A stretch of 64,000 nt of DNA from Poseidonibacter antarcticus (GTDB taxonomy: Bacteria > Campylobacterota > Campylobacteria > Campylobacterales > Arcobacteraceae): the NCBI RefSeq assembly GCF_003667345.1, contig NZ_RCWF01000002.1, positions 186,001 through 250,000 on the forward strand, read 5' to 3'. The position numbers were made by a program, and so were the translations under genes. Below the pieces are notes generated by a model. The model was not told where the DNA came from and searched no databases. It worked only from the letters and a program-made list of their open reading frames with translations. Of the stretch, positions 1 to 7,593 are shown piece after piece (position 1 is the first letter of the stretch; each line of letters starts with the position of its first letter).

Positions 1-117
1 GCAAATGAACAACTAGGTATTACAATAGTTGTTGTAACGCATAGGGTTCCTAAGAACTTAGGAATAAAGTTTAGACAGTTATCTTTAGAGGATGGTATAA
101 TATATGAAGTTTCTTAA
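1..117 (+). CDS. ftsE: Cell division ATP-binding protein FtsE, C-terminal end (partial)
   Basis: The frame is open from the first base of the window and gives 38 residues before the stop. The piece contains a beta strand followed by T-H (VVVTH), the H-loop end of an ABC ATPase. It overlaps the start of the permease gene ftsX by 14 bases, the usual FtsE-FtsX coupling. FtsE is the cytoplasmic ATPase that powers FtsX in the divisome. The Walker motifs lie outside the window, so the assignment rests on the H-loop and the neighbour. Confidence 0.8.
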   Translation, partial: ANEQLGITIVVVTHRVPKNLGIKFRQLSLEDGIIYEVS

Positions 118-922
118 AAACATTCTTGCCTTTTTAATTCCTTTATGTTCAATGCTTTTAACATTTTCAATATATTTATTAATTGATAATGTTGTAGATA
201 ATTATAAAAAGAAAATATCAAAAGATTATTCTATTGTTATAGTTACAAATACACCCTTAATAAAAGAGAATATTAACGAATTAGCAGGTATTAATGTTGA
301 TAGAATTCAAACATTACCTAAAGAAAAAATTATTAATGATATAAAATCAAACTTATCAAGTAGTTCAATTGAATTGTTAAAAAAGAAACTTCCTAATTTT
401 TATCAAATATATCTAGAAGTATTCCCAACAACAAGTGAACTAGAGATAATAAAAGATACTTTATTAGAAAATAAAAATATAAGAAAAGTAGAAGTATTTT
501 ATAAAAATCATAATCAAACATATCTACTTTTAGTATTATTAAGTAGTATTTCATTTATCTTATTTTTTATAATTACTATTTTTGCGATTATAATAATAGC
601 TAAACAAATTAAACTATGGTTTCATGAACACAAGACTAGAATTTCAATATTAAGGCTTCATGGTGCTTCAGTTTTATACAGTGCATCAAATGTTTTAAAC
701 TATGCAATTTTTAGTTCGTTTCTTGCATTTTTAATTGTTGGAGTTTTTTTATATTATATCTCAAATAATATGACCATTTTATTTCCCATTGAATTACATG
801 AAATAGTAAATGTAAAAATTGATTTAAATTATGAACTATTTAAGATGTTCATCTTATCTTTTACAATCTCTATTTTTACAATACTTGGTGTATTATTAAA
901 GTATAAAATAAATGACGAGTAA
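104..922 (+). CDS. ftsX: Cell division permease FtsX
   Basis: 272 residues with one N-terminal membrane segment (about 8-28), a periplasmic domain (about 30-145), then three more hydrophobic segments (about 146-170, 195-222, 245-268). This is the FtsX topology. FtsX passes the FtsE ATPase cycle across the inner membrane to periplasmic murein-hydrolase activators. It lies between the end of ftsE and an envC-like gene, overlapping both (14 and 11 bases), so the three are probably translated together. The sequence is divergent, as is common for FtsX; the context makes the call firm. Confidence 0.88.
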   Translation: MKFLKNILAFLIPLCSMLLTFSIYLLIDNVVDNYKKKISKDYSIVIVTNTPLIKENINELAGINVDRIQTLPKEKIINDIKSNLSSSSIELLKKKLPNFYQIYLEVFPTTSELEIIKDTLLENKNIRKVEVFYKNHNQTYLLLVLLSSISFILFFIITIFAIIIIAKQIKLWFHEHKTRISILRLHGASVLYSASNVLNYAIFSSFLAFLIVGVFLYYISNNMTILFPIELHEIVNVKIDLNYELFKMFILSFTISIFTILGVLLKYKINDE

Positions 923-2249
923 AATAATATTTTTATTACTATTTATTTTTGGTAATGTTACTTTTTCATCAACTAAAGTTATAGATAATAAGATAAAGAA
1001 TAATAAAAGTAACCTACATAAAAGTGTGTCTAAGAAAAAACAAGCATCACAAAAAGTAAAAGATTTAGCAAATAAAATTGATAGACAAAATAGAAATATT
1101 ATAAAATTAGAAAGAGATATAAAAAAAGTAAATTTAGATATAAATGAGCATGAAAAACTTTTAGAAGAATCTAAATTAAAACTACAACAATTAAGAAAAA
1201 AATCAACAAATTTGATAAAAGAGAGAAAAGGCAATGAAGAACAAATTGTTGATACTATTATCGAAGATTTTTCTACTTCTATTGCACTTAAACTTGCATC
1301 AAAAAATACTCTTGGAGAATTAATCGATACTGAAATTTATACACTTCTTTCTGAAAATTCTAAAGATCAGATTTTAAAACTTGATAATAATTATGACTTA
1401 TTAACTAATAATACTAAAATAAATAAGAAAAAAATTAAAACTATTTCAAACTATATTGAAAAAAGAAAAAAAAGAAAAAAAACATTAAATACATTAAAAA
1501 ATAAACACTCTAAATCATTAATTGATTTAGAAGAGCAACATAAATCATATCAACGAGAATTGAAAAAAGTTGTTAAAAGACAAGAATCACTTAAGAAACT
1601 TTTATCTACACTTAATATTTTAAAAGAAGAAGAATTAAAAAAAGAAAGACTTAGAAGAGCAAAAATACAAAGACTACTTGCTTTAAAGAAAAAGAAACAA
1701 GCAGCTAAAAAGAGAAAAACAAAAAGTAAAAGTACATCAACAGCAAAAAAAGAAGAACCTATACAAACAGCAGAAATAAGAAACCAAAAATATGCAAAAA
1801 ATTTAAATCTAGATGTAAAAAAAATAGGTTCATCTAATTCAGGAGTAAAAGTTGTTAGATATAGGGGAAGAAGAACAATTGCACCTTTAAAATCCTTTAA
1901 AGTAGTAAAAAAATTTGGTACTTATTATGATCCAATCTATAAAATAAAACTTTTTAATGAATCTATAGTTTTAAAAACTACTCGAGCAAAAGCAAAAGTA
2001 GTTTCAATATTAAATGGAAAAGTAGTTTATGCAAAGAAAAATGCAGGAATGCTAGAAAATGTTGTTATTATTCAACATCAAAATGGCTTACATACTATTT
2101 ATTCTCATTTAGATGAAATAGCCCCTACTCTAAAAGTTGGGAAATGGATAAAAAAAGGTTATGTTGTAGGTCGAGTTAGTAATAACCTAACATTCCAAGC
2201 GACAAAAAATTCAGCGCATATTAATCCAAAAGATTTATTTAAAATATAA
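912..2249 (+). CDS. EnvC-like murein hydrolase activator (coiled coil + degenerate LytM/M23 domain)
   Basis: 445 residues: signal peptide (about 1-20), long Lys-rich coiled coil (about 25-290), then a LytM/M23 fold at about 330-445. The M23 zinc ligands look lost: there is no H-x-G-x-D at the first site, and the final H-x-H strand reads T-F-Q; only the Y-S-H of the core motif remains. This is the state of E. coli EnvC, which does not cut peptidoglycan but activates amidases when FtsEX signals. Its overlap with ftsX supports that role. Location is inferred to be periplasmic. An alternative is an active peptidase with an unusual site, which the missing ligands argue against. Confidence 0.85.
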   Translation: MTSKIIFLLLFIFGNVTFSSTKVIDNKIKNNKSNLHKSVSKKKQASQKVKDLANKIDRQNRNIIKLERDIKKVNLDINEHEKLLEESKLKLQQLRKKSTNLIKERKGNEEQIVDTIIEDFSTSIALKLASKNTLGELIDTEIYTLLSENSKDQILKLDNNYDLLTNNTKINKKKIKTISNYIEKRKKRKKTLNTLKNKHSKSLIDLEEQHKSYQRELKKVVKRQESLKKLLSTLNILKEEELKKERLRRAKIQRLLALKKKKQAAKKRKTKSKSTSTAKKEEPIQTAEIRNQKYAKNLNLDVKKIGSSNSGVKVVRYRGRRTIAPLKSFKVVKKFGTYYDPIYKIKLFNESIVLKTTRAKAKVVSILNGKVVYAKKNAGMLENVVIIQHQNGLHTIYSHLDEIAPTLKVGKWIKKGYVVGRVSNNLTFQATKNSAHINPKDLFKI

Positions 2250-2986
2250 TGACTAAATACAAATATCTACATATTTATTTACCTGTATTCTTTGCACTTT
2301 GGGTTGGACTTTTTTTTGATAGTAAAATCATTTCAAGTGAATTTATACATAGTCAATATTTTACTCTTGCTATAACACTTATCACCTTTATTTGGATTTA
2401 TACAAAAGTATCTGTTAAAATAAAGAAATTAATGCTTTGCGGACTACTTTTGGCTATTTTAGGAGAAGTTTTCTTTTCTTTAATTCTTGGTATGTATACA
2501 TATAGATTAGAAAACCTTCCACTTTATGTTCCTTTAGGTCATAGTATTATTTATGCAGGTGTTTTTTATATCACAAAAGAACCTATTTTTAAAAAGAATC
2601 AAGAATCAATAATCAAAATACTTTATGTATCAATGATAGTTTATTCAACGGCATGGTTGATTTTTGATAATGATGTTTTTGGATTTATTTGTATGTTAGT
2701 AATTATTTATATTTTTAAAAGAAGACCAAATACTAAATTTTTCTTTTTGATTATGTTTTTTGTGATTGTTTATTTAGAACTTTTAGGAACATATTATCAA
2801 TGTTGGTATTGGCCTGAGATTTGGTTTGATAAGATAGCTTTTATTCCTAGTTCTAATCCACCAAGTGGAATAAGTGTATTTTATTTTGGATTTGATGCTG
2901 GGTGTTTATGGTTTTATAAAAAATTTAATAAACAAAAATGGACAAGATTTCGTAATTTACAAAAAATAAAAAGAGAAAAAATATGA
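2249..2986 (+). CDS. Multi-pass membrane protein of unknown function
   Basis: 245 residues, almost entirely hydrophobic, with about seven predicted membrane spans from residue 8 to 225 and a short basic C-terminal tail (RFRNLQKIKREK). The start codon shares a base with the envC-like stop (TAATG), so it is probably co-translated with the ftsEX-envC run. No family motif was recognised. Conserved-looking polar and aromatic residues sit near 190-200 (YYQCWYWPE). The operon position suggests an envelope role but proves nothing. Confidence 0.75.
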   Translation: MTKYKYLHIYLPVFFALWVGLFFDSKIISSEFIHSQYFTLAITLITFIWIYTKVSVKIKKLMLCGLLLAILGEVFFSLILGMYTYRLENLPLYVPLGHSIIYAGVFYITKEPIFKKNQESIIKILYVSMIVYSTAWLIFDNDVFGFICMLVIIYIFKRRPNTKFFFLIMFFVIVYLELLGTYYQCWYWPEIWFDKIAFIPSSNPPSGISVFYFGFDAGCLWFYKKFNKQKWTRFRNLQKIKREKI

Positions 2987-3438
2987 TATTATACATAGAT
3001 GGAGATGCCTTTCCAAATTTATTAAAACCTATTGTTTTAAGAGCAATTGAAAGATTGGAAATTGAAACAATAGTAATAGCTAATAAAAAAATAAATATTG
3101 GGAAATCAAAAAATATCAAATATATGATAGTTGATGCAGGAGCCGATGAAGCTGATAATAAAATAGTAGAACTATTAAATGAAGATGATTTAGTAATAAC
3201 AGCTGATATTCCACTAGCAGATAGAGTTATAACAAAAAATGCACATGCAATAGACCATCGAGGTGCTATGTATACGCAAGATAATATAAAACAGTATTTA
3301 GCATATAGAAATCTAATGCAAGAAATACGAAATAGTGGAGAAATGACAAAAGGTCCAGCTGCTTTTTGTTCAAAAGATGCACAACAATTTGCAAACTCAT
3401 TAAACAGTTTTTTGCAAAAACCAAATAATAAAATATAA
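2983..3438 (+). CDS. YaiI/YqxD family protein (DUF188)
   Basis: 151 residues, the usual length for the family. It starts with ILYIDGDAFPN, the family's N-terminal acidic motif, and carries ITADIPLA near 66 and DHRG near 90, matching the PIN-like DUF188 pattern of spaced aspartates. Members are thought to be small PIN-fold nucleases, but no substrate is established. The gene overlaps the preceding membrane-protein gene by 4 bases (ATGA) and ends the ftsE-led run. Confidence 0.88.
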   Translation: MILYIDGDAFPNLLKPIVLRAIERLEIETIVIANKKINIGKSKNIKYMIVDAGADEADNKIVELLNEDDLVITADIPLADRVITKNAHAIDHRGAMYTQDNIKQYLAYRNLMQEIRNSGEMTKGPAAFCSKDAQQFANSLNSFLQKPNNKI

Positions 3439-3453
3439 TACAAAGGATTTACC

Positions 3454-4335
3454 ATCATACTAATAGACGATGCAACAAAAAAACAATTCAAAAAATTCTG
3501 CAATAAAAACAATCCAAAAGATATGGAAACAGCAATCAAATACTTTACAATATTTGGTGGTCTTGATATTAAAATAGACACAACTATTCCTTTAAAAGAA
3601 TTAATTGAAAAAGAGATTTTAAATAAATACTCTTATTTAAAAAATGAAATCACTTTATTTACAGGTGGATATAGTGTTGACCAAGCAATACTAAGCGGAA
3701 TTGCTCTAGGTGATAGAAGAACAAACTCATCTTTTAGAAGAGCTTTTGTTACTTTTGAAGAAGGAATGAAATGCGTTGATAAACTAGTTGAAAAAGGAAT
3801 AATCGAAATAGAAGCCTCTCAACATTTTATTACAAACCAAAGAGGAAATAATAAAATAGCTAGAAAACTTCTATTTACTACTCCCTTTTTAAGATTTTGG
3901 TACGCTTTTGTTTCACCAATTTATAAAGGAATCAAAGAAGGTAAATATGAAGAGTTTTATAAAAACTTTGAAAATAGAGAAGCTGAATTTACAAACTTTG
4001 TTTTTGAAGAGTTATGTCTTGAATTATTAACAGACCTTTATAAAGATGATAAACTAAAAAATAGTGGTAAATACTGGGATGAGAAACATAATATTGATTT
4101 AATAGCAAAAACTACATCAGGAAAGTTAATAGCTGCATCGTGTAAATATGTAAACTCGAAAATTAAAAAGAATGTATTAACAAGTCTTAAAAATACATGT
4201 AAAGAAATCGGATATGAACCTGATATTTATATTTTATTTACAAAAACAGGTTTTTCAAATGAATTAAAATCTTTAAAAGGTGATAACTTAAAACTTTATA
4301 CAGAGAAAAGCTTCAAACTTTTATTAGAAGATTAA
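3454..4335 (+). CDS. Stand-alone DUF234 protein (winged helix + nuclease-like C-terminal domain), possible ATC start
   Basis: The first in-frame ATG is at 3523 (270 residues), but the frame stays open upstream to the stop at 3436-3438, and residues before that ATG (KKQFKKFCNKNNPKDM) read like real protein. A ribosome-binding site AAAGGA (3442-3447) sits six bases before an ATC codon at 3454, which would give 293 residues. The N-terminal part resembles a winged helix; about 130-290 resembles DUF234, a restriction-endonuclease-like domain usually fused behind a P-loop ATPase. Here the ATPase is absent. E, D and SCKY in the C-terminal half fit an E/D-x-K nuclease core. The real activity is unknown. 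Confidence 0.72.
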   Translation: MILIDDATKKQFKKFCNKNNPKDMETAIKYFTIFGGLDIKIDTTIPLKELIEKEILNKYSYLKNEITLFTGGYSVDQAILSGIALGDRRTNSSFRRAFVTFEEGMKCVDKLVEKGIIEIEASQHFITNQRGNNKIARKLLFTTPFLRFWYAFVSPIYKGIKEGKYEEFYKNFENREAEFTNFVFEELCLELLTDLYKDDKLKNSGKYWDEKHNIDLIAKTTSGKLIAASCKYVNSKIKKNVLTSLKNTCKEIGYEPDIYILFTKTGFSNELKSLKGDNLKLYTEKSFKLLLED

Positions 4336-4338
4336 GAT

Positions 4339-5406
4339 ATGAACTTAGTTGGTTTTGATTATATAAATCAAAGAGATAAAAAACTCGTAGAGCTTTTTAT
4401 CTCTTCAAATAAGACTAAAAAATATATCTTAGGAATAAATAAACTAGGTAAAAGTGTTTTAAAACACCTAGAAGTTGATGGAATAATTGATGATTTTACA
4501 AGAGTTCAAAGTTCAAGAAAAAAAACTGTATTAAAAATACAAGATGTTCCAAAAGATTCTATTATTTTAACTGTTGCAACAGGAAGTCCACTTGAAGTAA
4601 AAATAAAACTAGATGAGTTAGGATATACGCATTTTAACTATTTAGCATTTATAAGATACTCAAAACTTGATTTAGTCCACCCTCCTTTTATAATGGATTT
4701 CAAAGATGATTTTTTGAAAAACGAATCAAAATATCAAGAAACTTACGATTTATTAGAAGATAAAAAATCAAAAGAAATATTTACAAAAATATTAAATTTT
4801 AAAATGACTTTTGATTTAGATTTTATGGAAGGTTTTACAAATAATCACAAAGAACAATATTTTGATAAAGAGATAATTCCCAAAATAAAAAATATAAATT
4901 TTGTAGATGGTGGAGCTTATGTAGGAGATACACTTCCACAAATAATCAATAACTTTCCAGATTACAATAAAATATATTGTATTGAACCAAATGATTTACA
5001 CCTAAAAATTGCAAAAAGAGATTTCCCAAATCAAAGAGATATAGAGTTTATAAACTGTGGATTAGGAAAAGAAAAAATAACAAGTACAATTTCACAAGAT
5101 GAGCAAAACAATTGCTCACACGATTATCATGCACAAAATATAAATACAATAGACAATCTAATAAATGAAAAAATAGACTTTATCAAAATGGATATTGAAG
5201 GTGCAGAACAAGACGCAATTAAAGGTGCTACAAATACTATCAAACTGTATCATCCTATTTTAGCTATTTGTATATATCATAAAGCAGAAGATTGGTATAA
5301 AGTACCAAAGATGGTATTAAATATTAAAAATGACTATAAAATATATTTACGTCATTATATGGAAGGTATTTTTGAGACTGTTATGTATTTTATACCAAAA
5401 TCATAA
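4339..5406 (+). CDS. FkbM family SAM-dependent methyltransferase
   Basis: 355 residues. An N-terminal domain of about 110 residues resembles a nucleotide-binding fold (LGINKLGKSVLKHL), followed by an FkbM methyltransferase: SAM-binding loop FVDGGAYVGDT near 187-197, an acidic strand CIEPN near 215, and DFIKMDIEGAE near 280. FkbM enzymes usually methylate hydroxyls on sugars or polyketides; here the target is probably a surface glycan, which is inference. It follows the DUF234 gene by three bases and ends 13 bases before the convergent AraC gene. Confidence 0.85.
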   Translation: MNLVGFDYINQRDKKLVELFISSNKTKKYILGINKLGKSVLKHLEVDGIIDDFTRVQSSRKKTVLKIQDVPKDSIILTVATGSPLEVKIKLDELGYTHFNYLAFIRYSKLDLVHPPFIMDFKDDFLKNESKYQETYDLLEDKKSKEIFTKILNFKMTFDLDFMEGFTNNHKEQYFDKEIIPKIKNINFVDGGAYVGDTLPQIINNFPDYNKIYCIEPNDLHLKIAKRDFPNQRDIEFINCGLGKEKITSTISQDEQNNCSHDYHAQNINTIDNLINEKIDFIKMDIEGAEQDAIKGATNTIKLYHPILAICIYHKAEDWYKVPKMVLNIKNDYKIYLRHYMEGIFETVMYFIPKS

Positions 5407-5419
5407 CTATTTACTTATT

Positions 5420-6223
5420 CTATTCTTCATTCATATATTTATTTGGACTAATTGCGTGCATTCTTTTAAATACTTTATTCAAATGACTTTGGTCATAAAA
5501 ACCTACGTCATTTGATAGTTGGGCAATTGAAAGGTCTTTAGAGTTTTGTAATTCTTTTTTTGCTTTATTTATTTTTTTATTAACGATAAAAGCATGTGGA
5601 GTTAAGCCAAATTTCTTTTTAAATATTCTAGTTATATAAGATTCGTTATATCCAATCTTTAAAGAAATATCTTTAAGCGTAATTTGTTCATCAATATTAT
5701 CTAAAATATATTTTTCTACTTCACATAAAAAACTATTTTCTTCTTTTATTATTTCTGCATCTAAAGTTGTATATTTTCTTAGTATATCAATGATTTTATT
5801 TTCAAGAGTATCTTCAAAAGATTTATCTTCTAAAAGAATATTATTAAAAACTGTTTTTAATTCTTCATAAATATATTTATCTTCAACAATATTTACTCTC
5901 ATATCCAAATGTCCTATTGAACTTCCAAAAAGCTTTTTTAGATTAATATAATACCATTCTAAATCAATATGTAGACCGTAGTAACCTAAAGGTTCTGGAG
6001 TAATTGCTTTAGATTGATGTACTTGATCTGGTTTAAAAATTGCCACTTTTTTGGGTTCTAAATAAACTTTTCCCTCTAAATGAAAATCAATTTCAATTTT
6101 GCCCTTATCAATTATTGATAATCCAAATGTTTCATGGGAATGTCTTGAATAATTTGTAAAGTATTTTTCTTGATAATAAAATTCTGCAAAAAAATTACCA
6201 TCTTTATCATATAACTTTTTTAT
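5420..6223 (-). CDS. AraC family transcriptional regulator, apparent ATA start
   Basis: The first conventional start (GTG at 6044-6046) gives only 208 residues and would cut through the sensor domain. Upstream of it the frame stays open to a stop at 6242-6244 and encodes a cupin-type start (YYQEKYFTNY..., then HSHETFG). A ribosome-binding site AAAAGGA lies five bases before an ATA codon (6221-6223), giving 267 residues. Domains: cupin effector domain about 10-110, two AraC helix-turn-helix motifs about 170-265 (LKDISLKIGYNESYITRIFKKKFG, then FYDQSHLNKVFKR). Its likely target is the divergent Gate-domain gene at 6332, about 110 bases away; the ligand is unknown. Confidence 0.8.
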   Translation of the reverse strand: MKKLYDKDGNFFAEFYYQEKYFTNYSRHSHETFGLSIIDKGKIEIDFHLEGKVYLEPKKVAIFKPDQVHQSKAITPEPLGYYGLHIDLEWYYINLKKLFGSSIGHLDMRVNIVEDKYIYEELKTVFNNILLEDKSFEDTLENKIIDILRKYTTLDAEIIKEENSFLCEVEKYILDNIDEQITLKDISLKIGYNESYITRIFKKKFGLTPHAFIVNKKINKAKKELQNSKDLSIAQLSNDVGFYDQSHLNKVFKRMHAISPNKYMNEE

Positions 6224-6331
6224 ATTTTTCCTTTTATATTTTTATGTAATTAAAACCTATAAAATGTCAGTTTTTTACTATATTAATTCTTTTATACTTG
6301 ATAATATTACAAGAAAATTAAGGATTAATTT

Positions 6332-7204
6332 ATGAACTATGCTCAAACATTTCAAACATCACTTAATAGTACATGGATAATATTAAAACTAATAATACCA
6401 ATATATATTATAGCCGACATTTTATTTTACTATAATCTTTTAGAAAATATTGCATTTCTTGTAGAACCAATAACTACAATGATAGGGCTCCCTCCTGAAG
6501 CATCTTTATCAATAATTAGTGGTATGTTTCTTAATGTTTATGCTTCAATAGCTTTTGCTGCTCCATTAGATCTTACAATTCATCAATGGACAATTCTTGC
6601 TGTGTTTATTGGTATTTGTCATTCACTAATCGTTGAAGGAGTAATTATAAAGAAAATTGGCTTATCAAATTCTTACTCTTATTCTCTTCGAATAATAGTA
6701 GGTTTTATTGTAGCTATGATTACTTCTTTTATGCCAAGTTCTTGGTTTAGTTCAACAATTACAGAAAATACTTTTACTAAAATACAATATAATTCTATTA
6801 CTGAAGTATTATATAACTCGATAATAGATTCTGCTATTTTAAGTGTTAAAGTAATTATTTTAATTACACTACTGATTTTTATTATGGATTTTATTAAAAC
6901 TAGAAAATTTATTGAAGATTCAAAGAAAAATGTTAGTAAAGGATTTTCTTTAACAGTTGGTATATTTTTAGGAATTACTTATGGTGCGGGAATATTGATA
7001 AAAGAAGTTGAAAGTGGAAGAATTAACAAAAATGATATCTTTTATATAGGAACATTTTTAATGATTTGTCATGCAATAATTGAGGATACTTTACTTTTTG
7101 TGATATTTGGAGCTGACTTTACAATGGCTATTGTAATTAGAACTATTGCCGCAATTATATTTTCATATATATTATTGCTATTTTATAAAAGAAGAACTAA
7201 TTAA
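6332..7204 (+). CDS. Gate-domain (nucleoside recognition) membrane protein
   Basis: 290 residues with about eight hydrophobic segments and the duplicated 'Gate' layout of nucleoside transporters and SpmA/FeoB: the first unit has GMFLNVYAS and ICHSLIVEG near 65-115, the second has GAGILIKE and ICHAIIEDTLL near 205-255. Such proteins are thought to form inner-membrane channels; the substrate cannot be read. It has AAGGA before its ATG and is divergent from the AraC regulator. A hairpin spanning the stop codon ends the transcript. Confidence 0.8.
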   Translation: MNYAQTFQTSLNSTWIILKLIIPIYIIADILFYYNLLENIAFLVEPITTMIGLPPEASLSIISGMFLNVYASIAFAAPLDLTIHQWTILAVFIGICHSLIVEGVIIKKIGLSNSYSYSLRIIVGFIVAMITSFMPSSWFSSTITENTFTKIQYNSITEVLYNSIIDSAILSVKVIILITLLIFIMDFIKTRKFIEDSKKNVSKGFSLTVGIFLGITYGAGILIKEVESGRINKNDIFYIGTFLMICHAIIEDTLLFVIFGADFTMAIVIRTIAAIIFSYILLLFYKRRTN

Positions 7205-7219
7205 TTCTTCTTTTATAAA
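7182..7219. terminator. Bidirectional hairpin between convergent genes
   Basis: Perfect 15-bp stem (7182-7196 pairing with 7205-7219) with an 8-base loop that contains the stop codon of the Gate-domain gene. It sits between two convergent genes and can serve both strands. Confidence 0.7.
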
Positions 7220-7231
7220 TTTTACTTAAAA

Positions 7232-7582
7232 TTAAGATTTAGCAGCAGTTACAATAATCTCAACTAGAGTTGTAGCTGTAGCCATATTTCCTTCAATACA
7301 AGCACGTGCAGGAGGATTTTCTTTTGAAACCCATTCGTCCCAAACACTATTAAATCCTTCAAAATCTCTTGCAATATCTTTTACAAAAATTTCTACTCTT
7401 AAAATATCATGTTTAGTTACACCTGCAACCGCAAGTTTTTCTTCAGCCATTGCAAGAACTCTTGCAGCTTGAACCTTAATATCTGGATTTTTATCATCTG
7501 ATACAATTCCAGCTAAATATACAGTTCCATTATGTTCAACAACTCTACTCATTCTTTGGCTTACTTCTTTTCTAATAACCAT
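7232..7582 (-). CDS. RidA family enamine/imine deaminase
   Basis: 116 residues, near-standard length for RidA/YjgF. It carries the family's substrate arginine in PPARACIEG near 90-98 and the C-terminal VEIIVTA strand. RidA proteins hydrolyse reactive 2-aminoacrylate and related enamines in the cytoplasm. AAAGGA precedes the ATG. It lies 11 bases downstream of the ABC-F gene, so the two are probably one transcript. A second, more typical RidA is encoded in the alanine cluster at 54633; this one begins MVIRKEVSQRMS and may belong to another subgroup. Confidence 0.88.
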   Translation of the reverse strand: MVIRKEVSQRMSRVVEHNGTVYLAGIVSDDKNPDIKVQAARVLAMAEEKLAVAGVTKHDILRVEIFVKDIARDFEGFNSVWDEWVSKENPPARACIEGNMATATTLVEIIVTAAKS

Positions 7583-7593
7583 TATATTTCCTT

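Noticed and set aside
3454-5406. A restriction-modification pair formed by the DUF234 and FkbM proteins
   Set aside because: FkbM enzymes are not DNA methyltransferases and no target-recognition domain is seen; kept only as a low-interest neighbourhood note.
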